Positions 49,703 to 62,489 are shown, counted from the stretch's first letter. The stretch is 64,000 nucleotides of DNA from Macrotrachela quadricornifera (GCA_022393335.1 JAJEKB010020438.1:1-64000), one strand, 5' to 3'. Numbers and translations: made by a program. The notes: generated by a model from the letters alone, not told the origin.

Positions 49703-51097
49703 TATATTCAAATAGATGATTATTTTGTTCTCATTCATTCACGTTCTTTCATACTGCTCAATGTTGTAGACTAACAGTTTTTTTTTCTTTGTTTGTGTGT
49801 GAATATGTGTTTATGAAAAACATTAAAACTTTTGATGACTTAAAATAGAAAACTTATACAAGTTTTTAATTGATTAAACTATAGTTTTAATTAGATTTTA
49901 GTTTATTCGAAGAAATGTTTGTCTTATATTTTACATTGATAAAAAAAAATATTGTTTTTTATGAATTTTCATAGGAAATTTTGAGTTGAATTAATAAAAA
50001 AGTGTGAGTATTTTTTGAATAAATTTTGATAGAAATTAGATACAAAACTGCTGTTTTTATTATTTGAAAGAAGCAATAAAACTACATTGAATCGTATATA
50101 ATCCAATTTTTCGACAAATTTTTACAAAAAAAAACACGATGGTTTTTAACAGTTGAAAAAATGAAATTTGCATCAAAACATAAGGAAAAGTCTATCGAAG
50201 ACATATAGTAAAATGTCTATAAGTCATGATTAACTAAAGAGAGTAACATCAGGTTTGCATAACTGATAGATCTTCAGTTAGAAGTTTTAATGTATTTTTG
50301 AAAATTAAAAACTCAAAATTTTACAGTATCTAAAATTGTTTTTTAGCAATTTATCAAGACACATTTGATCTATACGATTCGATATATTTTTATCATCTCT
50401 TTCAAACATTGAAAACCGCATCTGTCTATCAAGTTTCTATCGAAGTTTATTTAAAAAATATTCAAACTTCTTTTTTAAAATAAGAATTCGTTGATATGTC
50501 TTTTTCTTATTCTGTTAGAAATGTTGATTTTAAAGTCTTCTGAAGTTTTAAAATTACATCTAGTTTACGGAAAACTTACAAAAAAAAATAGAATACTTTG
50601 GATGGTTTTTAAAGTATTTTGAAAACAGGATGTAATACAAAAAGAAAAAGAATTCTGAGTGGGATAGGATGACCTTGAAAATTTTGTATCTTAAACTATC
50701 TCATAGAACTTCACCTTCATCAAATATTTTTTAATCAATTTGTCTATTTGAGTAACTATATTAAATTTTATATTATTTCATAGTTTCATTATAGTCTAGT
50801 TTACAATTCTTTTCGTTGCATTTATGATGAAAAAACATATATTACTTTCTTTAGAAACATAAAATATTTAAAAACGGATACAAATTATCACTTATAGAAT
50901 AACAAGAAGTTTTATGTCACTTATTCTGCTTGAATAAGTACGAAAAACATGTGTATTAAAACTGGCATATTGAATTTAATAAAAAAAAACAAATTTTTTG
51001 TAAAAGTTATTTATCTCATAGAGTAAGATTGTTTCAACTTATATACAGTTCGAATATAAAGATGGTTAGATGTCCAGGTGATAGACAGTTTAAAAGA
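49703..51097. other. Intergenic region after the nuclear receptor
   Basis: AT-rich DNA with no open frame, repeat boundary or RNA gene that could be supported. It begins with the receptor 3' untranslated region. Confidence 0.55.
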
Positions 51098-51117
51098 TGA
51101 CAAATAATATTTGCCTT

Positions 51118-51968
51118 CCCTCTACAACTTAAAGTATTAATGATATCACAAACATATTTTATACCAGATTAAAGTGTGTTAAATACTGAATTTATTGGTA
51201 TTAAATAGAAAAGATTGTGAAGACAATTTAATATCCAATATAAGAAATTTGATACTTCTTTGGTGTAGAAAAGTAAGACGTCAATAATTGAAAAATGAAG
51301 TACAATATTTTTCTTGAATATTTTGACATGGTGCAAAAGGGCTCGTCGAACTGTTCATAATTTCATATTTCAAAAATATTTTAAGGCATCCTTTTGAAAT
51401 AAAAAAATCCAAGAAACTACTTGGAAAGTCTCAAAAAAATGTTCGAAAACTTCACTCTTTTATATAACAGAAAAACACTCGATTTTACAATAAAATTAGC
51501 TTTTGTTCATTATTTTTACTCTCTCAGATGTTTTAAAATGTGCTCATTTGATTCAGTTTTTCATGCAGCAACAAATGAATATATTTCGAAACGTCTGACA
51601 GAGCAGAAATAATGAACAAAAGCTAATTTTATTGTAAAATCGAGTGTTTTCCTATTATATAAAAGAGGGAAGTTTTTGAACATTTTTTGAGACTCTCCAC
51701 GTAGTTTCTTAAATTTTTTTATTTCAAAAAGATGCCTCAAAATATTTTTGAAATATGAAATTTTGAATAGTTCGACGAGCTCTTTTGCATCATGTCAAAA
51801 TATTCAAGAAAAGGGTTGTATTCTATCTATCAATTACTGACGTCTTACTTTTCTACATTAAAGTAGTGTCAAATTTTCTATTTAGTACCAATAAATTCAG
51901 TATTTAACACACTTTAATCTGGTATAAAGTGTGTCTGTGATATCATTAATACTTTAAGTTGTAGAGGG
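51118..51968. mobile_element. Foldback (long inverted repeat) element
   Basis: Left arm about 51118-51515 and right arm about 51607-51968 are inverted copies. Outer ends CCCTCTACAACTTAAAGTAT and ATACTTTAAGTTGTAGAGGG pair. Inner ends meet at CTTTTGTTCATTATT and AATAATGAACAAAAG around a ~90-bp loop. The left arm is longer by a ~35-bp segment near 51211-51245. Weaker pairing extends a further ~15-20 bp outwards. No transposase is inside the arms, but a mariner-like fragment abuts the right end. Confidence 0.85.
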
Positions 51969-52262
51969 TAACCAAAAATTATGGACTACCGTGTAATCAA
52001 TATTGATATGTGAATCATCGTTGACCAGGTCTTTGACAGCACCAATATTTTCTTGAATAATAGCGGTTATTAGACAATCATTTCGAAAATTATCTTCCAA
52101 CCTTTCGTGTTCGCTTGAAGATCGATAAATCCAATGAGCAATTGTGATATATAACCTATGGTCTTGTCCTTTAATAGTAATTGATTCATCATAAATTTGT
52201 GTAGCAGTTGATCCTAATAATAAACGAATTTTGACATATGAATGTATATATAATTTATCCAT
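51954..52262 (-). pseudogene. Truncated mariner-like transposase N-terminal fragment
   Basis: The minus-strand frame encodes 102 aa. It contains the helix-turn-helix region typical of mariner/SETMAR-type transposases: ATQIYDE, then TIAHWIYR, then RLEDNFRN, then ITAIIQENIGAVKDLVNDD-like sequence (here LITAIIQENIGAVKDLV). It stops at the border with the foldback element and lacks the whole DDD/DDE catalytic region. Key residues in the R-S-G-R-P stretch are replaced. It is a dead fragment. Confidence 0.75.
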
Positions 52263-53051
52263 TTGAAAACTAGCGATGGATAATTGTATCAGTCCATGAT
52301 GAAAATATTCTCGTTTATGGAAAAATGCTTCACCCTATACAAAGTTAAACAAGTCAAATAGAAATAAAAAGAGAATATAAATATATATCAGTAATCCATT
52401 TCTTTGGCATGTATCTTTCAAGTGAACTACGAATATTTCTTCTTTTGGAGAAATGCTTTACTAATAAAAAATAAAAAGAAAAACTATGCATATATTAAAC
52501 AACTCTTTTAGACTTATGCTTGTGAACAGAGAAATAATCGATGGATTTCTTCTAGAAATTGACTATAGGATAAAGATTTACATAATGAATTTCTACTTAT
52601 GAATGTAGAAATGATTGAAGGATTTGTCTTTTAGAAATAATTTACCTGTGTTAACCTTGATGGATTTCAATAATAGCTAATGTTATTTTTAAAAAAAGCA
52701 TTTTGTCGTGACTTTGTGGTAGTAATGTATTTGCACTAAAACGGAGACAATTTTTCAATTTTTGGGAATATGGTCTAACCTTCATTTAAATTCATTAACA
52801 AATTTTATTTTTTTTTTACATTCATTTCTTGACATAATATACAAAAATAATCTTATAATAAAAAAAAATTGTCAAACTATGCAATCAATAGTAATCAAAT
52901 ATTCGTATCAGTTAATCTTGCTTCATTCATTCGAAACGTATAATAATAAAATCTATTGATGTTATCGATTCAACCATTTATTTTTGTCAAGGTAGTATCA
53001 CTTTACTGTAATCATATTTTTTTTACGTTAGTATCTTATCATTTAATCTTC
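52263..53051. other. Short repeat-poor spacer
   Basis: AT-rich; possible continuation of degraded transposon DNA. No frame or motif recognised. Confidence 0.5.
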
Positions 53052-54420
53052 CCTAGACTGAAAGTATAGGGTCTAGCAATCAAAATTCACCTGTCTGTTT
53101 GTTTGTTTGTAATAAGGTAAAAACGGTCACGTTGCTACGATACAAATAGTCATGTAATTATGGTAAAAATGAGCATTTACTACTGATGGTAAGATATAAA
53201 ATATGCGATAGTCGTATCAATAAAAATTAGTTGTAATCATTATTATTTTAATAACAAAATTAAAAAAATATAATTATAATCATTATCATCTTCAATATGA
53301 AAGAAGGCAAAAAATATATAAATAATGAAAAATCGAAAGGTTTGTGTATATGTTATTTTTTAGAAATTTCCGTACATATGAGAACGAAATTTTCATATAG
53401 AACATTATTCTTTATCATCAACAATAAATACAATAAATACAATTTTCAAAAGGACTACAATATGTCCAAATATTTATTCCCTAGACTGAAAGGTAGGGTC
53501 TAGAAATCTGAATTCACCTGTATTTTTGTCGGTAGCACAGTCAAAATGCCCATAGTAACAATAGTACAAATGATCAAATAACAGCTATGATTAACATGAC
53601 CATTTGACAATTATGATTAAACCGACCACCTAGTAGCTATAGTTGAAAAAACCACAGAGAAAACTATAAACATCATCTAATCATTATGACTTAAATTAAT
53701 CGATTAACATTGGATGAAAATGACTATCGTTGTTATATTATTTAATGAGTAGCTTATTATTAAAAATGGATTATTGTTCACTGTTGTATCCACAAGCAGG
53801 TACTTTATGAATAATTTAGAATTTTATAAGTGAGTGTGAACATAAAATAATGATAAACAAAAATCATATTTTTTAAATAATATAATAGAATTTTTCCAAA
53901 TATAAATGGTACTGAAATAAAATAATTATTAAAATTCATATTGTTCTTTACAATATCGTTGTAATTTATGATTAAATCTGAAAACATTTTATTTAAAAGA
54001 AGAGTAGACGAATGATCATATACGTAACAATTCACGATACCTGATACAAACAGTTTTCGTATTTGCGTAGTATGTTTTTCACAATTGCGTAGTGATATTA
54101 ATAGGTATATAGCAAAATACTTATAATGACGTAGGTTGATCTCAAACAAAAATTATATCAAATAATTGAAAGAATATGATTTTTATTTATCATAATATTA
54201 TATTCAAACTCGCTTATAAAATTTTTTTAATCAATATTGGTCGATTACTTTAAATTGTAGTGAATGAATGATCTATATAATCTCCTCTATGATTGTTTCA
54301 GCCATAGTTATCAGATACCCATTATTAATCAAATTCTTCTATTACATACAGTCTAGCATAGTGAATTTCGGTTCACAGTAATAAACAACTGTATCTGCAT
54401 CATTATACTTTCAGTCTAGG
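53052..54420. mobile_element. Putative TIR element with 17-bp perfect ends
   Basis: CCTAGACTGAAAGTATA at 53052-53068 is exactly inverted at 54404-54420 (TATACTTTCAGTCTAGG). A second direct copy of the left end lies inside: 'ccctagactgaaaggtaggg' at about 53481, again followed by 'tctagaaatctgaattcacctg', as at the outer end ('tctagcaatcaaaattcacctg'). The interior holds degenerate short tandem motifs of the 'gattaacatgaccatttgac' type and no convincing transposase. No clear target duplication was found. It may be nested or compound. Confidence 0.6.
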
Positions 54421-55683
54421 ACCAAGTGAATCGATTGTCGATGAATATTACTTGTCAATAAAAATATATCTGAAACACACTATTACTTATTTAAATCTTT
54501 CTATATACAATAATAAAAACTTCTTTGAAAGATTGTTTTTAAACAAAACCTTCAATTTAAAAAATAACGTAGTCAGACAAGCACACCTGTAGTGTTTTTG
54601 AAAGACAGAATAACAAAACTAATCCATATTTTGTTTTTAACACACACAAACTGTTTGCATACAAGCATAATAAAACATGATTAGTTGGTTTTAATGATTA
54701 CTGGCCGTCTACATCGCTATATCATACATGATTAATGAGAAAAGATAATAAAAAATACTATGATTTGTTCTATATATTTATTCAGATCAATAGTATAAGC
54801 TATTATCCTTGATCTTCAGAATTCGTATTATTAAATCAAATATAACTTTTGTCAATATGACATTATACATAATCTTTGCATTTCTTAGCATTTCAAAAAA
54901 TATTGTTAATATCATACTGGCAAATATCACAGGTGCATCAACAATAATTACTCATTTTTTTTATGATTTTTTCGTATACTTGGAAAAAACATCACTGTAT
55001 TGCAGCATATTTCTTTTCATTTAATTTTTATCTATGAAATAATTTTGTAAATTATTCATATCTATTGGATACTTCTATTCATTACAAAGTGCTTGTACAA
55101 ATAAATGGGGAAAAACCCAGTCTTGATAAAGTGATTGCTATCTCTCCCCAAAACTACTAGACACATTATTTTGTATGATATAATTAAAAAAAATATGCAT
55201 AATTTTCATCAAATAAGATGGTTATTGATAAAGATTAAACATTTCTATTATCATAATAAATAATTTGTTTTTTTTCAATGGAACAATTTATATAAATGAG
55301 AATGTTACTGTAGATGTATTTGAAAATGACTGCATTCATGATTCATAAAGATCAAAGTTGCAAAAGAAAAATCGCTGAAATGTAATATTAGCGCTGTTAT
55401 AATTTGAGATAAAAATTCGACTATGATTCACTTTGTTATGGTACTTTTTATAAACTAAAAATAACATATTTCTCTTTCAGATGACGTGTTGATGCTGTAT
55501 TTCTTCGAATAAAAAAAAATTACATTAGAATAAATCAAGCGAAAAATCATGTAAGAATATTCATATAACTTGGCAAAAACCAGGTGTGATAGACGGTAAT
55601 GAAAGAAACGACCAATGAGAAACGTGTACTCTGCTTACTTTTTTTTCGTTTTTCTCGAGACAGAAAACGAAAGAGAAAAAACG
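54421..55683. other. Upstream region of the ETS gene
   Basis: AT-rich; no coding exon supported. The last 120 bp before the TATA box is more balanced and is a candidate proximal promoter. Confidence 0.5.
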
Positions 55684-55691
55684 TATATAAG
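55684..55691 (+). promoter_or_regulatory. TATA box of the ETS-domain gene
   Basis: TATATAAG, 62 bp before the ATG. An initiator-like TCATTCG lies about 20 nt downstream, and the leader would be about 40-45 nt. Unlike many genes here, there is no splice acceptor between this site and the start codon. Confidence 0.6.
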
Positions 55692-55752
55692 CAACTGAAA
55701 GACTCATTCGATTAGTAAACTTGCCAATAGTTACTATTCGAGCTCTGTCAAA

Positions 55753-56614
55753 ATGTGCAGTTCTCCATTATCATGTGATTTAGATATATACTTACCATGT
55801 AAGTTAGATTTAGAAGAAATATTGTCTTATCAATCGCCTGAAATGCTCATACGTGTATTTAATTTTGATACACCAATATCATCACATCGAATTGATTCAG
55901 AATTATTCGACCCATTTAACGATGATATGGAAGCTTCATTAGCACTAACAGATGAAGATATATTATTCATTAATCGCAACATTTTTGAGACAAATGATAT
56001 TAACGATTATTCTTGGGAACAATCTACTGTAATACCACATGTATTGAATTTTTCGAATGAATCTCAAACAAATGATACTTTTTCACTAACATCACCAGCA
56101 AGTAATACGTGTGAACAACAACAAAGCCCTATACCATCACCGTCAATTAATATGTATGATCAACAACAAAAGACTATGTTATCACCATCACATTCAAATT
56201 GTGGAAAACTAAAAACCTTTTCTATATTCGATAAATTAACAGGAAGAAGGCGTCGACCATTATTATATGAATTTATTCGATTGGTCCTAGACGATGATCA
56301 ATATTCACATCTTGTCGAGTATGTTGATCGTAAACAAGGTATTTTTAAAATATATAAACCACAAGAAATGGCTGAATTATGGCAACAAGTCAAAGGACGT
56401 AATAGTAATAACGGTAAGTTAATTTTTATAATAAAAAATTTTATTTATTAAATTTTTATTTTTATTTTTATTAGTAATGACATACGATAAATTTGCAAGA
56501 GCTATACGATATTATTATCGAAGTGGTATTATTCATGGTAGCCCTGGCCGTTTTACATTTCGATTTGGATCTAAATCGGGTTTTGGAACCACGTGGTGGC
56601 CCACCTATCAATAA
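55753..56614 (+). CDS. ETS-domain transcription factor (ESE/ELF-like)
   Basis: Exons 55753-56413 and 56475-56614 (61-bp intron) give 266 aa. The N-terminal ~160 residues are acidic and Ser/Gln-rich with SP repeats, as in activation regions. The ETS domain occupies about residues 165-258: RPLLYEFIRLVL, then VDRKQGIFKIY, then AELWQQVKGRN, and after the intron MTYDKFARAIRYYYRSGII with the DNA-contacting RAIRYYY, then GRFTFRFGSKSGFG. The intron splits the domain just before recognition helix 3. The NSNN-MTYDK and FRFGSKSGFG features resemble the ESE group (ELF3/EHF/ELF5), but a SPI-like or ELF1-like origin cannot be excluded. A TATA box is at 55684. Confidence 0.88.
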
Positions 56615-56892
56615 ATATCTGTTTTCTTATTGTTTACTCTGGATGTTATTTTTGTTTTTACGGCTGATCCAGATTTAATAATTTTCGCCTCGGATGATTA
56701 TTATTGAAAATTGTTTTTGTTGTTTTTATTTGTGTAAAGTTTTATTTTATAATAGACGTAGTATTCAACTTGATATTATCATATCTATTAACAGTATTGC
56801 CTCTATACAAGCACAGAAATGAAATATAAGATACATAGCGTACAAACCATAATAGTTGTGATATTTTGCTAATATTTCACCACAGAAGAATC

Positions 56893-57360
56893 GGATAATT
56901 TTGATTTTCTTTTTAAAAAAATGCGTCATGAAAAACTCTAAAAATTGTAAGTATAAATTTCTATTGACCTTGTTCTCAGGATATCACTAGTGCTCAAAAT
57001 AAACAGGTCACGTGACAATGCTATGTTTTATCATATTTAACAAAATAAAACTATTTTGAAGACTTGTTTTGTTTTATAATAGAAATTTGTTCATATAACT
57101 TATGTAGAGCTTACGACAAAGTATTTTCTAAAAATAAAAACAAGATGTTGTCATTTACTCAAGTCGAGATATTTACAAAACAAAACGTCTTTCAAATATT
57201 TTCATCACACTATATAGATACGATAGCGTGTAGTATTATTGTGTAATCTGTTCATTTTGAGTACATGAGGCATCCTGAGAACAAAGTGAATAGAAATTTA
57301 TTTTTATAGTTTTTACAAAGTTCTCCATGACACATCTTTTAAAAAAATCAAGATTATACG
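56893..57360. mobile_element. Foldback element downstream of the ETS gene
   Basis: Left arm about 56893-57085 and right arm about 57165-57360 are diverged inverted copies. Examples are ATTTCTATTGACCTTGTTCT and AGAACAAAGTGAATAGAAAT, then CTCAGGAT and ATCCTGAG. The central ~80 bp is unpaired. No coding capacity. Confidence 0.7.
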
Positions 57361-59044
57361 ATTTTAATTATATCAAGGTAGCTGATGTCTAGTTCTATTT
57401 AATTAATAAAGAAAGTGTTAGGTCAATGTAGGTACAAAGTCTACTAGTAATATAATTTTTTCAATCGTATCGCGCGCCGTCATAACAAAAAAACATGTTT
57501 ATTTCTTTTAACCTATTTTACTTTTCTATGTCTACTAGTAAAAGGTATGTAAGAAAGGTAGACGATACATGGTATCGCATAATTCAAGGACAACGATTGC
57601 TAACAAAATGTCAAAATAGTAGTGATTGATTGTATGATTAGAAGCAAATAAATGATATTTATTTGATAATAAGAGTCAGTGTTGTTAATTTAATAGTGAA
57701 AAATAATAGAATTACAAATATTTGATTTATTTGTATGATATGTATTTTTAAAAAGTTTCAAATTGTTCAGTGGACTATGATATTAATTAAAAATAAAATA
57801 AACCTTTTCTTGTGTGATTGAATAAAGTAAACTTATCATACTTTTTTTTTCTCTTCTACACGTCACACTGTAGATAATAGTATAGTCTAGCAGAAGAAAA
57901 AAAAACAGATTTTTCACTGAAAATATGACTAAAATGAATCAGTTTACAGAACTATTATTATGTCAAATTTCATGCTATTCTTATTCTCAGAATTTGTCAA
58001 CAGTTTTATTATCAAATATTTGTCATTTTTGTTTCTTTAAAAAAAATTATCTGATAAGAGCAACGACAACAAAAACTAATAATATAATGAAAAAAATTTC
58101 CATATAATATTGTGTACAAAATGACCTCTTCTGATTAATGATTGTCTAAAGAAAAAAATCAACTAATCATAAGAACATGATAAGTCATTGAACGAATCAT
58201 TTTTTTAGCAATGAAATAACGTAATTCGAGATACTTTTTTCTTAAATGAATATCAAGAATGTTTGTATCGTAAATTAAAGTAATCAATAGTCTGTGGCAA
58301 TATTCGATCCGAATGTAAACTTTACGAATTGACTCATCATTTAATATTTTTTCATATACTTTTTATGCTTATGTACTATTACTGAATAATTAATAGAGTA
58401 TATGATAATAAAAAACAGATTTAATATAGTTTATTTCTTAATTTAGATGTGTATATTATCGATGTTACTAAATATATTCATAATTATTTCCTATTTTAAT
58501 ACTCACTAATTTGCAGTAAACCTATATTTTCTAAAAATTTCTCATTTTTCAAATATTGTTCTATATTTTTCAAAAAACAAAAAAAAAGAGTCGACTGAAA
58601 ATAATCACAGAAATAACTTGTATGTTACTATAAATATTGTCAATATTATTTCTAGCATAACTAGAAGCTAGTAATGGCACAACATATATATCATATTGAA
58701 CTTATTTCTAAATTTTCTCGCACATTTACATAACACTACACATTATTGTCAAAGATTGCGAACAGAAGTCGACTAACATTGTCTGTATTTAATATCTAAT
58801 CCGTATGATGATATATGATATAGGTAAATAAATTGGGTAGTAGAAATACTATATGATCATGTGAAATACTACTTCAATGTACAGTTTATGTGAAGAAGAT
58901 CGTTCATATATTAATGAATCAAATACAAAATCAACACTTCTCATAGCTTACATTTTTTCTTAAAATTTTATTTCTATGTGAAACCGTGCTATTTATATCA
59001 GTATAAAACAGTGGATATAGGTGTGTTTTGTTATTACTTATGGC
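57361..59044. other. AT-rich intergenic DNA
   Basis: No gene or bounded element recognised; scattered short open frames only. Confidence 0.5.
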
Positions 59045-59900
59045 AGTCTAAAAATAATTGTGCCTCAGCTGCAATACTGTATAAAAAAGAACTTTAAGAA
59101 ACTTTGTTTCTATATAGTCTGATGAAGAAAATAAAGCTCTATTTTTCTACACTATTTGATCGTACTTCAACTAATATTATAATAATAAATTTTCAATAGC
59201 ATTTGTTTTCTTATGATATGTTTTTGGTATACTATGGATTACAATATGTTAGACAGATTAGTTTCAATCTTTTAATACATTGTATTAACAACCAAAATAG
59301 ACTATAAGATGCAGCATGAAAAGTTCTATTATTTTCATAAGACCACTTATTTTATAGCTGTACTTTTTATTTTCAAAATCAACAAATTTTGAGGGATCAA
59401 ATTTTCGGCATTACAAAAATTGATTTCATAGAATTTTCTCTTTTCTGAAAGCCATTAGAATAAGCTTTACTGTGTAGATTGTAGAGGTTTTCACGCTGGA
59501 TCTTGCGTTATATTTTGTTTCTCTTTTGATAAAGCATATTAGTAATGATACGATGAAATAATAAAAATGAATTCGTCGTGTATCGAAAACATAAAAAAAA
59601 TGGTCTCATGAAAATTGTAGAGCTTTTCGTGTTGCATCTTATAAGTATATCTTAATTGCTAATACAATGCATTAAAAGATTGAAAACTAATCTGTCTAAC
59701 ATATTGTAATCTATAATATAAGAAACACATACCATAAGAAAACAAATGTTATTGAAAATTTATTATTATAATATTAGTTGAAGTACGATCAAATAGTGTA
59801 GAAAAATAGAACATTATTTTCTCTATCAAACTATATAGAAACAAAGTTTCTCAAAACTTTTTATAAAGGATTAAAGCTGAGGCGCAACTATTTTTGAACT
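59045..59900. mobile_element. Foldback element with a 370-bp centre
   Basis: Arms about 59045-59288 and 59660-59900 are inverted copies. For instance ATTTGATCGTACTTCAACTA pairs with TAGTTGAAGTACGATCAAAT, and AATATGTTAGACAGATTAG with CTAATCTGTCTAACATATT. The centre contains two related segments ('attgtagaggttttcacgct' and 'attgtagagcttttcgtgtt') that also occur in WAC intron 9. No transposase seen. Confidence 0.8.
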
Positions 59901-60646
59901 AATCTAAGTAAATATTACTAGTTTTACAGATCTTTATTCAAATTCTCCAATAATCTAACTGAATTGTATACAATTCAAGGTACTATTGTACTTTGATTTA
60001 GACACAGCGTCCTTATCGATCACATGTAATAATGTGTATACCAATCATATCTCTCGTATGTTTAAAGTAAACTAAAACGCCATCGACCAAAGATGATCTC
60101 GACAAATTAACTTGAATAAAGATTTCGAGCACGCTAAAATCTTTGTATTTGTTTACAAATGCTAACTATGCATATCGGAATCTCCGAAAAAGTTATCCGC
60201 TACAGCGCCCTCTGTAATGCATTTCTTGATGTTGATTCGATTATTCATCGGTTCAGTCTGTATACTTCAAAAATGATTATAATTAAGAAAAAAAACGGTA
60301 ATAAATACGAAACCCAATTCATTTTTACACATTTATTATCATTGACGATATCTTCTTATTTTTATCTGGTATATTTTATTTTTTAATAACTCTGAATATC
60401 ATATTTACAGATATTTACTTACATAATTCATGGTATAATAATTAATATAAATATTATTCTTATATTTATATTCATCTATGTTTAAAAGTAATAATAATCA
60501 ATAGAGTGAAATTATTCCAAAATATATTAATAATCAAGAGTAAATTTTATTTTTGAATATTTTCAAATAAATACATATGAAAAGAACAGTTTCTCATAAG
60601 TTTTCATTCCCAAAATAATGCACATGGTGGATATAATATTAATGAT
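59901..60646. other. AT-rich DNA before the decayed gene
   Basis: Contains a small GC-richer patch near 60180-60240 and no supported gene. The part from about 60600 may already belong to the decayed gene that follows. Confidence 0.5.
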
Positions 60647-60854
60647 GTTGAAGTAATATATTACCATACTAATTCAATATTTTCACTTTCTAAACATAAA
60701 TTTTATATAGGACAAATGAACATTCTTGTAATGATATCAATGTAGATTGTACAGTTATATTTCAATATACGTGTAATGATACACATCGCGATGAAACATT
60801 AATACAATATAAAAATTTGTTTAATCTTACAATATACATATATATTATTTTTAC

Positions 60855-61062
60855 CAGGGCTCTCGATGTAGGAGGAGATGGGGAGGGCTAACCTCTTCCA
60901 CTTTTAGGCCGTGTCTGCGAAAATTTTAAGTTATCTCTCAAAAACTGTCTGGTAAAATTTTATCAGTCAGCTGTTTACCTGCTTTTTCTCACAGGCAGTC
61001 TACGTTTGAGCGCCTGAGGAAGTTTTCGCTCCTTTCACCCCCAAAACTTATCGAGAGCTTTA
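60855..61062. mobile_element. Small hAT-like MITE inside the decayed gene
   Basis: A 208-bp, GC-richer insert with ends CAGGGCTCTCGAT (60855-60867) and ATCGAGAGCTTTA (61050-61062), that is, inverted repeats sharing GCTCTCGAT behind YARNG-type tips. The flanks ATTTTTAC (60847-60854) and ATTTTGAT (61063-61070) agree at 6 of 8 positions, consistent with a decayed 8-bp hAT duplication. Confidence 0.6.
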
Positions 61063-61876
61063 ATTTTGATTAATTGAAAGTAGAACAATACTTGCATTAG
61101 TTGTTGGAAAACAAAACAGAAATATCGATTAACAGAAAGTTTAATATCATAATTAAATTGTTATGTTTGAAGTAGAAATAAAATTTTGTTTACTGTTAAT
61201 CAAATAATAAAATAAAATAGAAATAATATATTTTACAAAAAAAAAATAAATAAATTTAGTTTTTATTTAAAAGAATCTTCAAGGGGATTCATCAATTTAT
61301 GTATGATAAAATGCTGTTGGTATGCCATAGTTATGAACGTTCAGAAAGAATGTATTTACTATCCATACTGGCAATCAAGCAATGGAATTGTATGATAAAT
61401 ATTTTTTTGTAAAAAAAGAATAATATTTGGTTTTTAATGACTTTACAATTTAACAGAATATTGCTATTTCAACAAATCGACAAGATTTATGTTCATGTCA
61501 TCCTCAAAATATTCAATCACATTTTGCTTGTACATCTAATACAAAAAATGACTTAATAAAAGCAAATCAACTTAAAATTATCATATCTGATACTAAAGAT
61601 GCACTCGAAGTATCTTTTTCTTTTTTGTTAATCTCATTCTAATAATTATCATTTATGTATTTAATGATATACGTTTAAATAGTACAAAACTTTAATGTCG
61701 TGAATTTCCAAATAATAATCAACGATTACCAAAGTGTTATCCATCATCATATACAAGAGAAAATCATTTTGATCATATTAATGGTTCATATATGACTGTA
61801 TTTAATTGAACATTACCAAGTACAAGTTCAAATAAATGTGTTTTCCGTATTCGGTTAGTTTTATATTAATTCTTAC

Positions 61877-62489
61877 GAGGGAAGGTCCCGAGGTGTCAAA
61901 CGAGTTTAGAGCTCATCTTTTGACCATAGGTAGACATCGATGAGATATGAAAAACTCCAAAAGGATACGTTCCCTTAGACCTTCCTTTCAGAGTTATAGC
62001 TATTTTAGTAGAATTTCAGTCCATAGGCTGGTATGTACCAAGAAATCGAATGGCATTATTTCGAGCTGAAATTTAGCCCACAGATAGCTATACTTATGAA
62101 TAGAATACACTGAAAATTTCAGCTAAAAAAATGTTTCCTTCGCCAGATATTCACTTCACAAAATTAATTTGTATCTTTCGAAAGATTCATGAATCTCACG
62201 ATTTTTGAGAGTCCAATATCTGGCGAAGGAAACATTTTTTTAGCTGAAATTTTCAGTGTATTCTATTCATAAGTATAGCTATCTGTGGGCTAAATTTCAG
62301 CTCGAAATAATGCCATTCGATTTCTTGGTACATACCAGCCTATGGACTGAAATTCTACTAAAATAGCTATAACTCTGAAAGGAAGGCCTAAGGGAATATA
62401 TCCTTTTGGAGTTTTTCATATCTCATCGACGTCTACCTATGGTCACAAGATGAGCTCTACACTCGGTGGACATCTTGGGACCTTCCCTC
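61877..62489. mobile_element. Young, nearly perfect foldback element
   Basis: Arms about 61877-62150 and 62212-62489 are inverted with very few differences over about 275 bp, around a ~60-bp loop. Outer ends are GAGGGAAGGTCCC and GGGACCTTCCCTC; inner ends are TTTCCTTCGCCAGATATT and AATATCTGGCGAAGGAAA. TTA flanks both ends when one extra terminal base is counted (61873-61875 and 62491-62493), a possible 3-bp duplication. It sits within an intron of the decayed gene. High arm identity suggests recent origin or ongoing gene conversion. Confidence 0.85.

Noticed and set aside
56493..56678. Frame with a hydrophobic tail overlapping the second ETS exon
   Set aside because: It is an out-of-frame shadow of the ETS domain coding sequence.
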